A stretch of DNA of 64,000 bases. It comes from Alkalihalobacillus sp. LMS39. Its GTDB lineage: Bacteria; Bacillota; Bacilli; Bacillales; Bacillaceae_F. The position numbers and the translations under genes are program-made. Location of the stretch: positions 3,534,001 to 3,598,000 of the forward strand of contig NZ_CP093300.1 of the NCBI RefSeq assembly GCF_022812285.1, read 5' to 3'. The notes beneath the pieces were generated by a model, which had not been told where the DNA came from, did no database searches, and saw nothing but the letters and a program-made list of their open reading frames with translations. Below are positions 16,618 to 25,974 of this stretch, piece after piece. The stretch's first letter is position 1. Each line of letters starts with the position of its first letter.

Positions 16618-18630
16618 TTACTCTTCTTTTCTACTTGTTAACCATTCTTCAAACTCCGGAGCAAACAAAGGTTTGCAATAATAATATCCTTGGATCACAT
16701 GACAATCCTTTTGTTGCAAAAATTGAAGTTGTTCTTTCTTTTCTACACCTTCAGCAATTAAATCGATTTGTAAACTTTTTGCTAACGCAATAATAGCTGT
16801 CACAACCTCACTTCCCTTTTCTTGCCCACAATCTTTAATAAACTCGCGGTCAATTTTCAAGGTATCAATCGGAAATGATTTTAAATATCGAAGAGAGGAG
16901 TGCCCTGTTCCAAAATCATCTATAGCAATATGCACTCCTAGCAATTTCAAATCTGCCATTTTTCTAACATTTGTGACCGTATTATCCATAGCCGTACTTT
17001 CTGTAATTTCAATCGTGACATAGTTTGGATCTAATTGAGATGCTTGTAATGCCTGATGAAAGACAGCAACGATATTTTCTTGCTGAAATTGTTTTGCAGA
17101 TACATTGATAGATATATTCATTGGCGGATAGCCCGAGTCTTGCCAAGCTTTGTTTTGCTTACAAGCTTCGTGAATGACCCAATTGCCAATTTGATGAATT
17201 AAATTGGTTTTTTCAATAATCGGAATAAATTTACCAGGTGGCACCATACCGAACTCTTCATCATACCAGCGAAGTAATACTTCTACACCAACGATTTCAT
17301 TCGTTCTAGCATCAATTTGAGGTTGATACGCTAGCATTAATTGATTTTGCTCAAAAGCTCGTCTTATATTTTTTTCAATTTCTGCTCGTTCTAACACAAT
17401 GTCACTCATATGAGGTTGATAGTAGATAAATTGTTTTTTACCAAGACTTTTTGCTGTATTCATTGCCGCATCAGCATTTCTTAATAAAGTATCGTGCTTC
17501 AATCCATCTTTAGGATATATTGAGACTCCAATGCTAACCGAAAGTGAAATTTGATTATTGTTTATTTCAAATTCCTTCGTACAAGCTTCGATAATCGCTT
17601 TACATAGCCCATTCACATTCTCTTGCTGACTCATCCATTCATCTGTAATTAAAACAGTGAACTCATCTCCACCAAGTCTAGCAAGAATTCCTGACTCTTT
17701 TATTGTATCTTGAAGACGCTCTGCCATTTTGATAAGCAGTTGGTCACCAAAAGAATGTCCGAGTGTATCGTTTACAGTTTTAAAACCATCAACATCAATA
17801 TATAAAACAACAAACTGACTATTCTCTTTTTCAGCAATATAAATTTGTTGACTAATTAACTCTCGAAACAATCGACGGTTTGGTAGATTTGTTAATCCAT
17901 CATGGAATGACATATATTCAACTTGATTATCTGCTTTCTTTCTCACTTCTTGCACTAATTCATGAATATGACTAACCATTTCATTTATTCTATCAACTAG
18001 CCATTGAAAGTGCTGATGCTGACCTATCTCTAATCTTTTTGAAAAATCTCCTCTTGCGACATTTCCTAAATAGGATTCAATCACATCTAATGGTCTAAGC
18101 TTTCGTTTAGCAATAAAAAGAACGATACAATATACGAGCAAAAACGCAAACAACGTCACAACGACATCGACTATGATAATTCGATTTTCAATCGCACGGT
18201 GTCTTTCATAATTAAGACCAATGAGTAAAACCGTATTATCCATGAATTGAACTCCATAATAATTAGCCTCTTTATCTAGTTGTTCACCTTCAATTAAAAT
18301 AGAGTCTACGTGTTGCTGTATCATATTATCGCTTTGTTCAACTTGACCAACGACTAGCATGTCAGAGTCAGTGTACAGGACAACATGGTTAAAATCCTGT
18401 TCATTCACAAGCAGTTCTTCAAAAGTTGCTTGCAAATAAAGTGTATCATCCACATGACTTTCTGTTAATTGAACGACAACATCTATTTTTTCTTTTAGCG
18501 TGTCATTCATGTATGCTTGTAACGGTGCTTTCAATAACAAATGCGATAAACTAAAATTAACGAGAGCAACTGCAAAAAGAACAATACCTATATATATTAA
18601 TATACTTTTCATCACTAGCCGGTATTTCAT
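16618..18630 (-). CDS. Membrane-bound diguanylate cyclase/phosphodiesterase (GGDEF-EAL)
   Basis: Makes and/or degrades the second messenger c-di-GMP. About 670 residues from the ATG at 18630, chosen for GAGGAG with 7 bases of spacing. Order: TM helix near residues 8-28, an extracytoplasmic sensor region to about 145, a second TM helix near 155-172, a HAMP-like linker, a GGDEF domain (intact motif ARLGGDEFTVLI), and an EAL domain. In the EAL domain the signature reads EVLLRW, and the other catalytic acids appear in NISINVSAKQF, IEITES, IDDFGTGHSSLRYL and LKIDREF. Both activities may therefore be intact. The ligand of the sensor region is unknown. Confidence 0.92.
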   Translation of the reverse strand: MKYRLVMKSILIYIGIVLFAVALVNFSLSHLLLKAPLQAYMNDTLKEKIDVVVQLTESHVDDTLYLQATFEELLVNEQDFNHVVLYTDSDMLVVGQVEQSDNMIQQHVDSILIEGEQLDKEANYYGVQFMDNTVLLIGLNYERHRAIENRIIIVDVVVTLFAFLLVYCIVLFIAKRKLRPLDVIESYLGNVARGDFSKRLEIGQHQHFQWLVDRINEMVSHIHELVQEVRKKADNQVEYMSFHDGLTNLPNRRLFRELISQQIYIAEKENSQFVVLYIDVDGFKTVNDTLGHSFGDQLLIKMAERLQDTIKESGILARLGGDEFTVLITDEWMSQQENVNGLCKAIIEACTKEFEINNNQISLSVSIGVSIYPKDGLKHDTLLRNADAAMNTAKSLGKKQFIYYQPHMSDIVLERAEIEKNIRRAFEQNQLMLAYQPQIDARTNEIVGVEVLLRWYDEEFGMVPPGKFIPIIEKTNLIHQIGNWVIHEACKQNKAWQDSGYPPMNISINVSAKQFQQENIVAVFHQALQASQLDPNYVTIEITESTAMDNTVTNVRKMADLKLLGVHIAIDDFGTGHSSLRYLKSFPIDTLKIDREFIKDCGQEKGSEVVTAIIALAKSLQIDLIAEGVEKKEQLQFLQQKDCHVIQGYYYCKPLFAPEFEEWLTSRKEE

Positions 18631-18750
18631 GAATGTACTCCTCAATTTGACATAACAGCAAAAAGTCGTTGAATTACGCCACATCTTTTTTCTTTATTTT
18701 ACACAATAGTAGAGAGAAACACCTAGCTTTTTTTGTTTGGCTTTTCACAT

Positions 18751-19608
18751 TCACTTTTGTAATATCTTACGAATTTGTTTCATGACTTGCCATTCCCAAA
18801 TCTTCCATGGCAAAATGCTATTTAAGAAAAGTAATGGCTTTACACCTCGTCCGATCGGAAAACGAAAGCTCGGATGAGGAGAAGAAGCAATGCTAACTAA
18901 TAGTTTCCCGACCTCTTTTTTATCTCCATATGTTTCAACTTTATTTTCCATATAGTGTTCTAGCGCGATAACTTTGTTATAGTTCGGTGACATAGTGTCT
19001 TTCGCTTTGTTAGCCATCCGTTTTCCTCTGCTCCATATATTTGTTTTATAAGAGCCTGGTTCTATGAAACAAACATGGATTCCTTCATCAACTAATTCCA
19101 ACCGTAGACTTTCACTATAGCCCTTTATGGCATGCTTAGAGGCAACATACGGGCCAATCCCAGGAAAAGCAATACTACTACTAATACTTCCTATCATGAG
19201 TATTTTTCCTTTGTTCTGTTTTCTCATATATGGAAGCACCGCATTTGTTACTGCAATAAGCCCGAAAACATTCGTTTCGAACTGTTCTTTCCATTCTTCA
19301 ATCGTGACATCTTCACAAAAGCCAGACATAGCAAACCCTGCGTTATTGATGAGAATGTCAATGCGGCTGCTGTTCTCAATGACTTCCTCTATCACTTGAG
19401 GAATGCAATTGAAATTTGTCACGTCTAATTCTTTTATCGTCACGCGTTGTTCAAGTTGCATTTCTTTAATGGCAAGACGTAAAAGTTCAGACCGCTCTAT
19501 ACTTCTTACCGTGGCAATCACATCATACCCTTTCAATGCAAATTGAATCGCAGCTTCCATTCCAAAACCACTTCCCGCACCTGTAATGAACACAACTTGT
19601 CTTTCCAT
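18751..19608 (-). CDS. Short-chain dehydrogenase/reductase
   Basis: A classical SDR of 285 residues. The cofactor motif TGAGSGFG is at residues 9-16, NNAGFA near 88, and the catalytic Ser and YVASK near 143-160. The arginine in VRSIER after the second beta strand favours NADPH. The C-terminal extension of about 50 residues is of the kind seen in B. subtilis YusZ-like oxidoreductases. The substrate cannot be read from the sequence. It starts after AGGAG. Confidence 0.85.
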   Translation of the reverse strand: MERQVVFITGAGSGFGMEAAIQFALKGYDVIATVRSIERSELLRLAIKEMQLEQRVTIKELDVTNFNCIPQVIEEVIENSSRIDILINNAGFAMSGFCEDVTIEEWKEQFETNVFGLIAVTNAVLPYMRKQNKGKILMIGSISSSIAFPGIGPYVASKHAIKGYSESLRLELVDEGIHVCFIEPGSYKTNIWSRGKRMANKAKDTMSPNYNKVIALEHYMENKVETYGDKKEVGKLLVSIASSPHPSFRFPIGRGVKPLLFLNSILPWKIWEWQVMKQIRKILQK

Positions 19609-19671
19609 CTCAGTCTCCTATTCCCGTTGCTTTTTATTTATTATATTTGATATTTAAAATGAAAGCTCGTT

Positions 19672-19707
19672 AAAACGCCTTTGAGAGTCTTGTCTCAAAG
19701 GCGTTTT
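19672..19707 (-). terminator. Terminator of the second MscS gene
   Basis: A perfect 15-bp stem, AAAACGCCTTTGAGA with its complement. It shares stem and loop pattern with the hairpin at 16546. Confidence 0.8.
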
Positions 19708-19726
19708 TCTGTTGACTATTATTAGC

Positions 19727-20848
19727 TTAAGCTTCATTGGATTTGTCTTCATTTTGTAATAACGTGTGACCAGTGTCTGGTTTTTCAATATATAAGCTTC
19801 GGGATGGAAATGCGACAGATACTCCTTCTTCTTCTAAGATTTTCATAATGATAAAGTTAATGTCTTCTTTCACGCGAAGCCATTCTCCCCACATAATTGT
19901 ATTTGTGAAAAAGTAAATAAAAATATCTAAACTTGAACTATTAAATTCACTGAATCGAACTAAAATTAAATCTTGGTGAACTTCCTCATGTTCCCGCAAT
20001 GCTTTTTCAATTTTTCTCGCAACAGTTTCAAGTTTTTCTTTCGGTGTTGAATATGTTACACCAAGGGAAAAAGTGATTCGCCGCTTGCCCATTTGAGCCC
20101 AGTTTGTAATTGGCTCATTCGCTAACGTAGAATTCGGAACAGTCACAACCGAATCCGCAAACGTTCGGATTTTCGTACTTCGAAACGTAATATCTTCTAC
20201 AACCCCTGTAACAGTTGGGGTTTCAATCCAATCCCCTTTTTGAAAAGGCTTTTCCGTAATAATAATGACACCACCAAAAAAATTACTCACTGTATCTTGG
20301 GCTGCTAATGCAAACGCAAGACCACCTAGACCTAACCCGGCAACTAACCCTGTAATTTGAATATCCCACACACCTAGTACGATTGTTAATGTTAGTGCAA
20401 TAACTAAGAAACGAAGCCCTTTTGATAAAAATGGAATAAGCATACTTTTTTCTTCATCTTCATCAATATGATTAAACATCCTCATAAATAATGATGAATT
20501 TTCAGCAGTGAAATTATAAAGGCCCCATCCGACTAGTAAAATGATGGAAGATCCGTACACTTTTTCTAAAGTTAGCATAACATCGGGCCGGACCGGCAAA
20601 TAAATTAGTGCAACATACGTTCCAACTATGATAAAAAACGTCCGTAATGGTTTTTCAAATGCTAATAATAAATTTGTAAATATGTCAGTTGGTGTTTTCT
20701 TTGAAAACCGAACAATTAATTTAAAAATATAACGTGTAAACACTTTTCTAAAAATATGAAACAACAGAAAAATCGCAATCGCTATTCCTATATCAACCCA
20801 TTTGATACGATAAAAATAGTCGGTTACATTCACCCAATCCCAATCCAT
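19727..20848 (-). CDS. MscS-family mechanosensitive channel, five-TM type
   Basis: A larger MscS relative of about 373 residues. Hydrophobic helices at about residues 18-40, 60-82, 100-118, 140-160 and a glycine/alanine-rich pore helix with GLVAGLGLGGLAFALAAQDT near 163-185. The soluble beta domain follows (PFQKGDWIETPTVTGVVEDI). This is the family of B. subtilis YhdY-like channels. The ATG at 20848 (MDWDW) is chosen because GAAGGTG lies 8 bases before it; the frame from 20881 has no ribosome site. Repeat element B lies upstream. Confidence 0.88.
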   Translation of the reverse strand: MDWDWVNVTDYFYRIKWVDIGIAIAIFLLFHIFRKVFTRYIFKLIVRFSKKTPTDIFTNLLLAFEKPLRTFFIIVGTYVALIYLPVRPDVMLTLEKVYGSSIILLVGWGLYNFTAENSSLFMRMFNHIDEDEEKSMLIPFLSKGLRFLVIALTLTIVLGVWDIQITGLVAGLGLGGLAFALAAQDTVSNFFGGVIIITEKPFQKGDWIETPTVTGVVEDITFRSTKIRTFADSVVTVPNSTLANEPITNWAQMGKRRITFSLGVTYSTPKEKLETVARKIEKALREHEEVHQDLILVRFSEFNSSSLDIFIYFFTNTIMWGEWLRVKEDINFIIMKILEEEGVSVAFPSRSLYIEKPDTGHTLLQNEDKSNEA

Positions 20849-20933
20849 AACATCCACACCTTCATTAAACTTCCCGACCATTTTATCATATTTTGCATTT
20901 TATGCTCTATAAATTTCTGCTCGAATCATGCTT

Positions 20934-21112
20934 CGGACATGTATTCCGCTATTACATACAAAACCACCATTTTTCATTTTCTACCGGACATACGTTCCTT
21001 TATCCTTCAAAATAACATTGCTTTACCGTCGTTTTTGCTAAAGTAACGGAACATATGTCCGATAGCATCTACATTCCCGTCTTTTTTCTTTACTTAGCGG
21101 AACCCCTGTCCG
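20934..21112. repeat. Four-box intergenic element, copy B
   Basis: Forward boxes at 20934-20951 and 20985-21002, inverted boxes at 21044-21061 and 21095-21112, with spacings of 51, 59 and 51 bp, identical to copies A and C. It lies in the 398-bp gap between the MscS and YtxH-like genes. Confidence 0.92.
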
Positions 21113-21133
21113 ATTAAAACGTGACACTACGAG

Positions 21134-21166
21134 GAACGCAAGCAAAGTGCGGAGCCTTCGCTCTGA
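21134..21166. repeat. GTGCGGAGCC-type dispersed repeat
   Basis: AAGCAAAGTGCGGAGCC followed by TTCGCTCT. AAGCGAAGTGCGGAGCC at 48671 differs by one base, and GTGCGCAGCCTTCGCTCT occurs near 48743. GC-rich against an AT-rich background. Confidence 0.55.
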
Positions 21167-21204
21167 TAGAACCAAAATTTTTATGCTTTCTTATCTGTCC
21201 AAAA

Positions 21205-21236
21205 GAACAAGCTGCCGAGAAGTTCTCGACAGCCTG
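21205..21236 (-). terminator. Terminator of the YtxH-like gene
   Basis: GCTGTCGAG and CTCGGCAGC form a stem with one mismatch and a 5-base loop, followed on the minus strand by TTGTTCTTTT. Confidence 0.7.
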
Positions 21237-21246
21237 ATTCAAAGAA

Positions 21247-21621
21247 TTACTCTTTTGTGTTGTTCGTTTGATCTTCATTTGACCCATCTTCAACAACTTC
21301 TTGAATAAGATGACCAATATCTCCACCATCATTAGAGTGTTGTTCTTGTTGATTTTCGTTTTCGGATGTGGATTGAGAGTTGGACTCTGTTTGTTCTCCT
21401 TTATTGTCATCAAATAAATCTGCGGTCCATTCGCTTCCCATTTCAAGTAGCATATGAGAGATTTTTCCGCCTTCTCTTTCTGTTTGGTCAAATTGCTTCA
21501 TAATATCTTGACGAAGTTCTTGTCCTTTTTTAGGGGCTAATAAAAGCGCTCCCGTTGCACCGATTACACCACCAATTAAAGTTCCTACAAGCATCGTGTT
21601 ACCCGAACGTCGTTTTCTCAT
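21247..21621 (-). CDS. YtxH-domain general stress-type protein
   Basis: A small membrane-associated protein of 124 residues. It begins MRKRRSGNTMLVGTLIGGVI, continuing into a glycine-rich hydrophobic segment and then LLLAPKKGQELRQDI, the typical YtxH signature. The C-terminal half is acidic and low-complexity (S/N/E/Q-rich). The start at 21621 follows GGTGAT; an upstream in-frame start lacks a site. YtxH proteins are induced in general stress in B. subtilis, but their molecular role is not established. Confidence 0.82.
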   Translation of the reverse strand: MRKRRSGNTMLVGTLIGGVIGATGALLLAPKKGQELRQDIMKQFDQTEREGGKISHMLLEMGSEWTADLFDDNKGEQTESNSQSTSENENQQEQHSNDGGDIGHLIQEVVEDGSNEDQTNNTKE

Positions 21622-21730
21622 AAACAAGATCACCATCCCCTTCCATCAATGGTTATAAAAGTCCTCATCATTAGCATTCACTTTCATACCCATTTTTTAT
21701 TCCAATGAAACGAGATTTTTGGTGATTTTT

Positions 21731-22873
21731 CTATCCTTGATACACCATTTCTCCATTTATAAAGGTAGATTCCACTTTCGTTTCAAGTGCAAAAGGGTGA
21801 CCTGTCCAGACAACAAAGTCAGCGTCTTTTCCTTTTTCTAATGAGCCAACTCGGTCTTCAACACCGAGATGTTTTGCTGCATTGGAAGTAACCATTTTCC
21901 AAGCTTCTTCTTCGGGAACACCGTGTTTGACCGCATTCGCCAATGAAGTAAGCAAATACTCAATTCCAACGACAGGATGATCTGTCGTTACAGAAACAGA
22001 AATCCCTTTATCCACTAATTCTTTCACCGTATGCCACCCTTTATCAGCAAGTTCCACTTTTGAACGTGTTGACATCGTAGGTCCAACAGATACACGAATA
22101 TCTTGTTTTGCTAGAAAGTCAGAAATTTGATGTCCTTCTGTACAATGTTCAATGGTAAGGTCAATTCCAAATTCTTGTTTTAAACGAATGATGGTGACGA
22201 TATCATCTGCACGATGAGCATGTACTCTAAGTGGAATTTCTTTTTTTAATACTTTTGCCAACTGCTCAAGTCCTAAATCTCTTGCATGGTGTTTATCTTT
22301 TTCTAATGCGTTTAAATAATTTTGAGCTTTTATAAATTCTTGTCTAAAAAGAGCCGCTACGCCCATTCGTGTCACAGGTGCTTTTCCTTTCGAGCCATAA
22401 ACGCGTTTTGGATTTTCTCCAAGTGCAGCTTTCATACCAGAGGGATTTCTGATTACCATCTCATCAACAATCGTCCCAACTGTTTTTAATACAACCATTT
22501 CACCACCGATAACATTAGCACTACCTGGCATGATTTGAACTGTAGTTACACCTGAACGTCTAGCATCTTCAAAGCCTTTTTCAACAGGATTAATGCCATC
22601 TAATGCTCTTACAAACGGAGTAACGGGATCACTCGTTTCATTAAAATCCGCTCCCGCTGGTCCAACCCCTTCTTCATGAACACCAAGATGAGTATGTACA
22701 TCGATAATGCCCGGTGTAATAAATTTTCCTGTAGCATCAATTAATTGAGCATCACTTGGAATTTCCACTTGTTCCCCAACAGCTACTATTTTATGATTTT
22801 CCACAAGCAATGTCCCTTTTGTTAAAATCGTACCTTCTCCCGTTATTATCGTTGCATTTGTATAAGCTTTCAT
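21731..22873 (-). CDS. Amidohydrolase (imidazolonepropionase-like metal-dependent hydrolase)
   Basis: A 380-residue cyclic amidohydrolase. Metal-ligand motifs: DVHTHLG near residue 60, HAHRADD near 218, TIEHCTEGH near 241, and TTDHP near 294. It opens with the family's MKAYTNATIITGEG-type beta sandwich and closes with GSLEKGKDADFVVWTGHPF. I recognise the superfamily but not the substrate; related proteins are annotated as imidazolonepropionase-like or prolidase-like. It stands alone, starting after GAGGAG. Confidence 0.82.
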   Translation of the reverse strand: MKAYTNATIITGEGTILTKGTLLVENHKIVAVGEQVEIPSDAQLIDATGKFITPGIIDVHTHLGVHEEGVGPAGADFNETSDPVTPFVRALDGINPVEKGFEDARRSGVTTVQIMPGSANVIGGEMVVLKTVGTIVDEMVIRNPSGMKAALGENPKRVYGSKGKAPVTRMGVAALFRQEFIKAQNYLNALEKDKHHARDLGLEQLAKVLKKEIPLRVHAHRADDIVTIIRLKQEFGIDLTIEHCTEGHQISDFLAKQDIRVSVGPTMSTRSKVELADKGWHTVKELVDKGISVSVTTDHPVVGIEYLLTSLANAVKHGVPEEEAWKMVTSNAAKHLGVEDRVGSLEKGKDADFVVWTGHPFALETKVESTFINGEMVYQG

Positions 22874-22993
22874 CCCATCACTCCTCGTGAATAATATATC
22901 ATGATAATTTTAGTAAAAAAGAAGTACCCTTGTCCAACTATCTGACTTTTCATTTTATTCGTATTTTTTTATTAAAGCACTAAAAACTAAAAA

Positions 22994-23021
22994 GGATGTC
23001 TAAAAGACCTTTTAGACACCC
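22994..23021. terminator. Intergenic hairpin
   Basis: TGTCTAAAA pairs with TTTTAGACA, extended by GGA/CCC with mismatch. It stands in the 398-bp gap between the amidohydrolase and MFS genes with no T-run. That gap also holds AT-rich sequence and the MFS ribosome site AGAGG, and nothing else recognised. Confidence 0.4.
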
Positions 23022-23271
23022 AGTTTATCAAAGGAAATTTACGAGATCGTGACCATTAATGTTTTAACAAAAAAAGTTGACAAATGGCGAATCTAAAACC
23101 CCTCCTTTTATTTTTACGGTTCGGGTTCATAATACATTAGCGCTTTTTTTATTTATTTGGAAATAGGAGTAAGTCATGAAGTGTCAATTTTTCAACACTT
23201 GAAAGAGCTTCTTGTTTTCCACGAATAGAGTTGGTTTAATTTAATTAAAGACAAAGTAGAAGAGGAAAAAA

Positions 23272-24411
23272 ATGAAACTCATTTATATTATTATTATCGT
23301 CGCCTTTCTTGATACATTTTCTCAACTTCCGATTATCTCCCCCTATGCGATGAGCCTTGGGGCAACTCCGCTATTGACCGGTGTGATTATCGGGATGTAT
23401 TCGTTTTCTAATATCATTGGGAATCTTCTTGCTGGCATTTTGATTGATAAGCGTGGAGCCAAACCTATTCTCTTTATAGGAATGCTCTTCGTCAGTGTGA
23501 TGATGTTTTTTTATACCGTCACAGCAAACGCCGAACAACTCATCATCGTTCGTTTTTTTCACGGTTTAGCAGGAGGACTGATTGTTCCCGCAGCCTTTAC
23601 AATTCTTAGTGCCAAAAAAGCAGAAACACGAAAAGGGAAAGCCATGGCTTTTTCCGGGGCTGCTGTTGGAATTGCTGCCATTATTGGGCCTCCGATTGGC
23701 GCTATCATCAGCAGTTCTTATGGTTATAACAGCTTATTTTATTTTCTTAGTGGTCTTATGCTCATTTTTGCTCTTTGTGCTTTATTTTTTTTACATCCTA
23801 GTCAAAAGCAAAGCCCATTACAATCGGAGAACAAAACTCCGCATGGATTTCGACTATCTAAAGCTTTACTCTATTCTTACTTATCCATATTTTTATTATT
23901 ATGTACTTTAGGGATTTTAACGTATGCTCTCCCGTTACAAGTAAGTCAACTTCAATTGCACTCAGCATTGACGGGACCACTATTAAGTACATTTGGGATT
24001 ATCGCTATCCTTATCTTTCTGTTGCCGACAAACAAAATTTTTGATATTGAAAATAAGGAGACGATAACTTCCATTGGTCTTTGTTTCATTTCTATTGCCT
24101 TGCTTATATTATCGTTATCCACTAATGCTCTCAGTTTATTTACTGCAATGGTCGTCTATGGAATCGGCTTTGCCTTCATTTTTCCAACGACAAGTGCGAT
24201 TGTACTTGAGCGTTCTGGGAACGAAAAACGCGGAATGGCTTTTGGTATTTATTATGCTTGCTTTTCGTTTGGGGTCATTTGTGGATCATTTCTTTCTGGC
24301 TCACTTCCACTTTCTCCGTCAGCTTTGTTTTTATTTGGAACAATCATAACCCTACTTACTCTTGGATTTTTTAAACTCGGCATTTGTATTAAAGATAGTA
24401 TAAACTTTTAA
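23272..24411 (+). CDS. MFS transporter
   Basis: A major facilitator of 379 residues with about 12 hydrophobic segments. The MFS loop-2/3 motif appears as GILIDKRGAKPIL near residue 60-72, and the motif-C-like GAAVGIAAIIGPPIGA near 125. It resembles multidrug/arabinose-type efflux carriers, but the substrate is unknown. It lies next to a MATE gene on the same strand, so the pair may both be drug exporters. Confidence 0.82.
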   Translation: MKLIYIIIIVAFLDTFSQLPIISPYAMSLGATPLLTGVIIGMYSFSNIIGNLLAGILIDKRGAKPILFIGMLFVSVMMFFYTVTANAEQLIIVRFFHGLAGGLIVPAAFTILSAKKAETRKGKAMAFSGAAVGIAAIIGPPIGAIISSSYGYNSLFYFLSGLMLIFALCALFFLHPSQKQSPLQSENKTPHGFRLSKALLYSYLSIFLLLCTLGILTYALPLQVSQLQLHSALTGPLLSTFGIIAILIFLLPTNKIFDIENKETITSIGLCFISIALLILSLSTNALSLFTAMVVYGIGFAFIFPTTSAIVLERSGNEKRGMAFGIYYACFSFGVICGSFLSGSLPLSPSALFLFGTIITLLTLGFFKLGICIKDSINF

Positions 24412-24516
24412 CAATATCTACTAAATAGTAAGAAATTTGCTTCCATTGCATTCTGTTCTTTTTCTTACATTGCTATGATTCTTTATAGCGAGTTTTTTAC
24501 AATGGGGGACATATTT

Positions 24517-25887
24517 GTGAAGAAAGAAAAAGAACAAATGAAAAAACTATCTTTATTTGCTATTTCGTGGCCCATCTTTATTGAGCTTACCCTTCATATG
24601 TTAATGGGAAATGCTGATACATTTATGCTTAGTCAATATTCAGATGATGCAGTTGCAGCCGTTGGTGTTTCAAATCAAATATTATCTGTCATGATTGTCA
24701 TGTTCGGATTTATCGCAACTGGAACAAGTGTCCTTGTTGCTCAGTTTTTAGGTGCAAAACAGGAGAAACAAGCAAGTCAGATTGCCGTCGTTTCAATAAT
24801 ATCCAATCTCGTGTTGGGTCTTATCATTGGCATTTTACTGCTCTTTTTTTCACAATCATTATTACAACTAATCGGGGTGTCACCCTCCATTCTTTCTGAA
24901 GCTACGATTTATCTTCAAATTGTAGGACTGTCATTGCTCGCTCAATCTGGAATTATGACCATCGGTGCAACATTACGTAGTTATCGATTTACAAAAGATG
25001 TGATGTTCGTGACGATTGGAATGAATATTCTTAATGTTATTGGCAATTATTTATTTATCTTTGGGCCTTTTGGGATTCCTGTTCTCGGTGTTCAAGGTGT
25101 TGCCCTTTCAACTGCCTTGAGTAGAACTATCGGTATTATAGTTATGTTTCTTGTATTATATAAGCGTGTAAATGGAAAACTTCCCTTTTCCAATGTTTTT
25201 AAGCGATTCCCATCATTTGAATTAAAAAAAATTTTAAAAATCGGTATTCCTTCAGCAGGAGAACATTTATCCTTTAACGGCTCACAATTAGTCATTACAT
25301 CATTTATCGTCTTACTCGGAACAGAAGCGTTAACAACGCGAGTCTATGCACAAAATATCGGGATGTTTGTGTTGCTTTTTTCCATCGCTATTGGGCAAGG
25401 AACCCAAATTATCATCGGCCACCAAATTGGGGCAAAACAGCTAGATGAAGCTTATAAGCGTTGTATAACAAGCTTACAAGTCGCCATTGGCTTAGCTACC
25501 TTTGTCGGGTTCATCCTCTTTTTATCCAGTGAGCCCATTTTTCAAATTTTCACAGAAAATAAGGACATTGTAAAAACAGGGAGCCTCTTACTATTACTTA
25601 CGGTCCTCGTTGAACCAGGACGTGCTTTTAATGCTGTCGTAATCAACGCGTTACGTGCTGCAGGTGATGTGAATTTTCCTGTAATGATTGGGATGATTTC
25701 AATGTGGGGTGTCAGTGTACCGATTGCGTATGTGCTTGGGATTCATCTTAGCTATGGGTTAATCGGGATTTGGATTGCTTTTATTATAGATGAATGGCTT
25801 CGTGGCATATTGATGTTATGGCGGTGGCGTCAAGGTAAATGGCGTGAAATGGCTTTTGTCCAACAAAAAAAATCTCATGTGTCATAA
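24517..25887 (+). CDS. MATE-family efflux transporter
   Basis: A multidrug/toxin extrusion protein driven by Na+ or H+, 456 residues with 12 TM segments in two homologous halves. Near the N-terminus LSLFAISWPIFIELTLHML and QYSDDAVAAVGVSNQ are characteristic; the second half repeats the pattern (AKQLDEAYKRCI). I choose the GTG at 24517 because GGGGGA lies 8 bases before it; the earlier in-frame ATG has no ribosome site. It is close to the MFS gene, with no clear terminator between. Confidence 0.87.
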   Translation: MKKEKEQMKKLSLFAISWPIFIELTLHMLMGNADTFMLSQYSDDAVAAVGVSNQILSVMIVMFGFIATGTSVLVAQFLGAKQEKQASQIAVVSIISNLVLGLIIGILLLFFSQSLLQLIGVSPSILSEATIYLQIVGLSLLAQSGIMTIGATLRSYRFTKDVMFVTIGMNILNVIGNYLFIFGPFGIPVLGVQGVALSTALSRTIGIIVMFLVLYKRVNGKLPFSNVFKRFPSFELKKILKIGIPSAGEHLSFNGSQLVITSFIVLLGTEALTTRVYAQNIGMFVLLFSIAIGQGTQIIIGHQIGAKQLDEAYKRCITSLQVAIGLATFVGFILFLSSEPIFQIFTENKDIVKTGSLLLLLTVLVEPGRAFNAVVINALRAAGDVNFPVMIGMISMWGVSVPIAYVLGIHLSYGLIGIWIAFIIDEWLRGILMLWRWRQGKWREMAFVQQKKSHVS

Positions 25888-25974
25888 TGTTCCACTTTTT
25901 CCTATTCTTCAATGAAATATGATAAATTAAGTATACACTATTCAAATTAGTACCATTTGAGAGGTTGGACTTAT

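Noticed and set aside
21114-21491. 125-residue open frame overlapping the YtxH-like gene
   Set aside because: Lysine-rich, no ribosome site, and it runs through element B's last box and a terminator. It is a shadow of the real gene in another frame.
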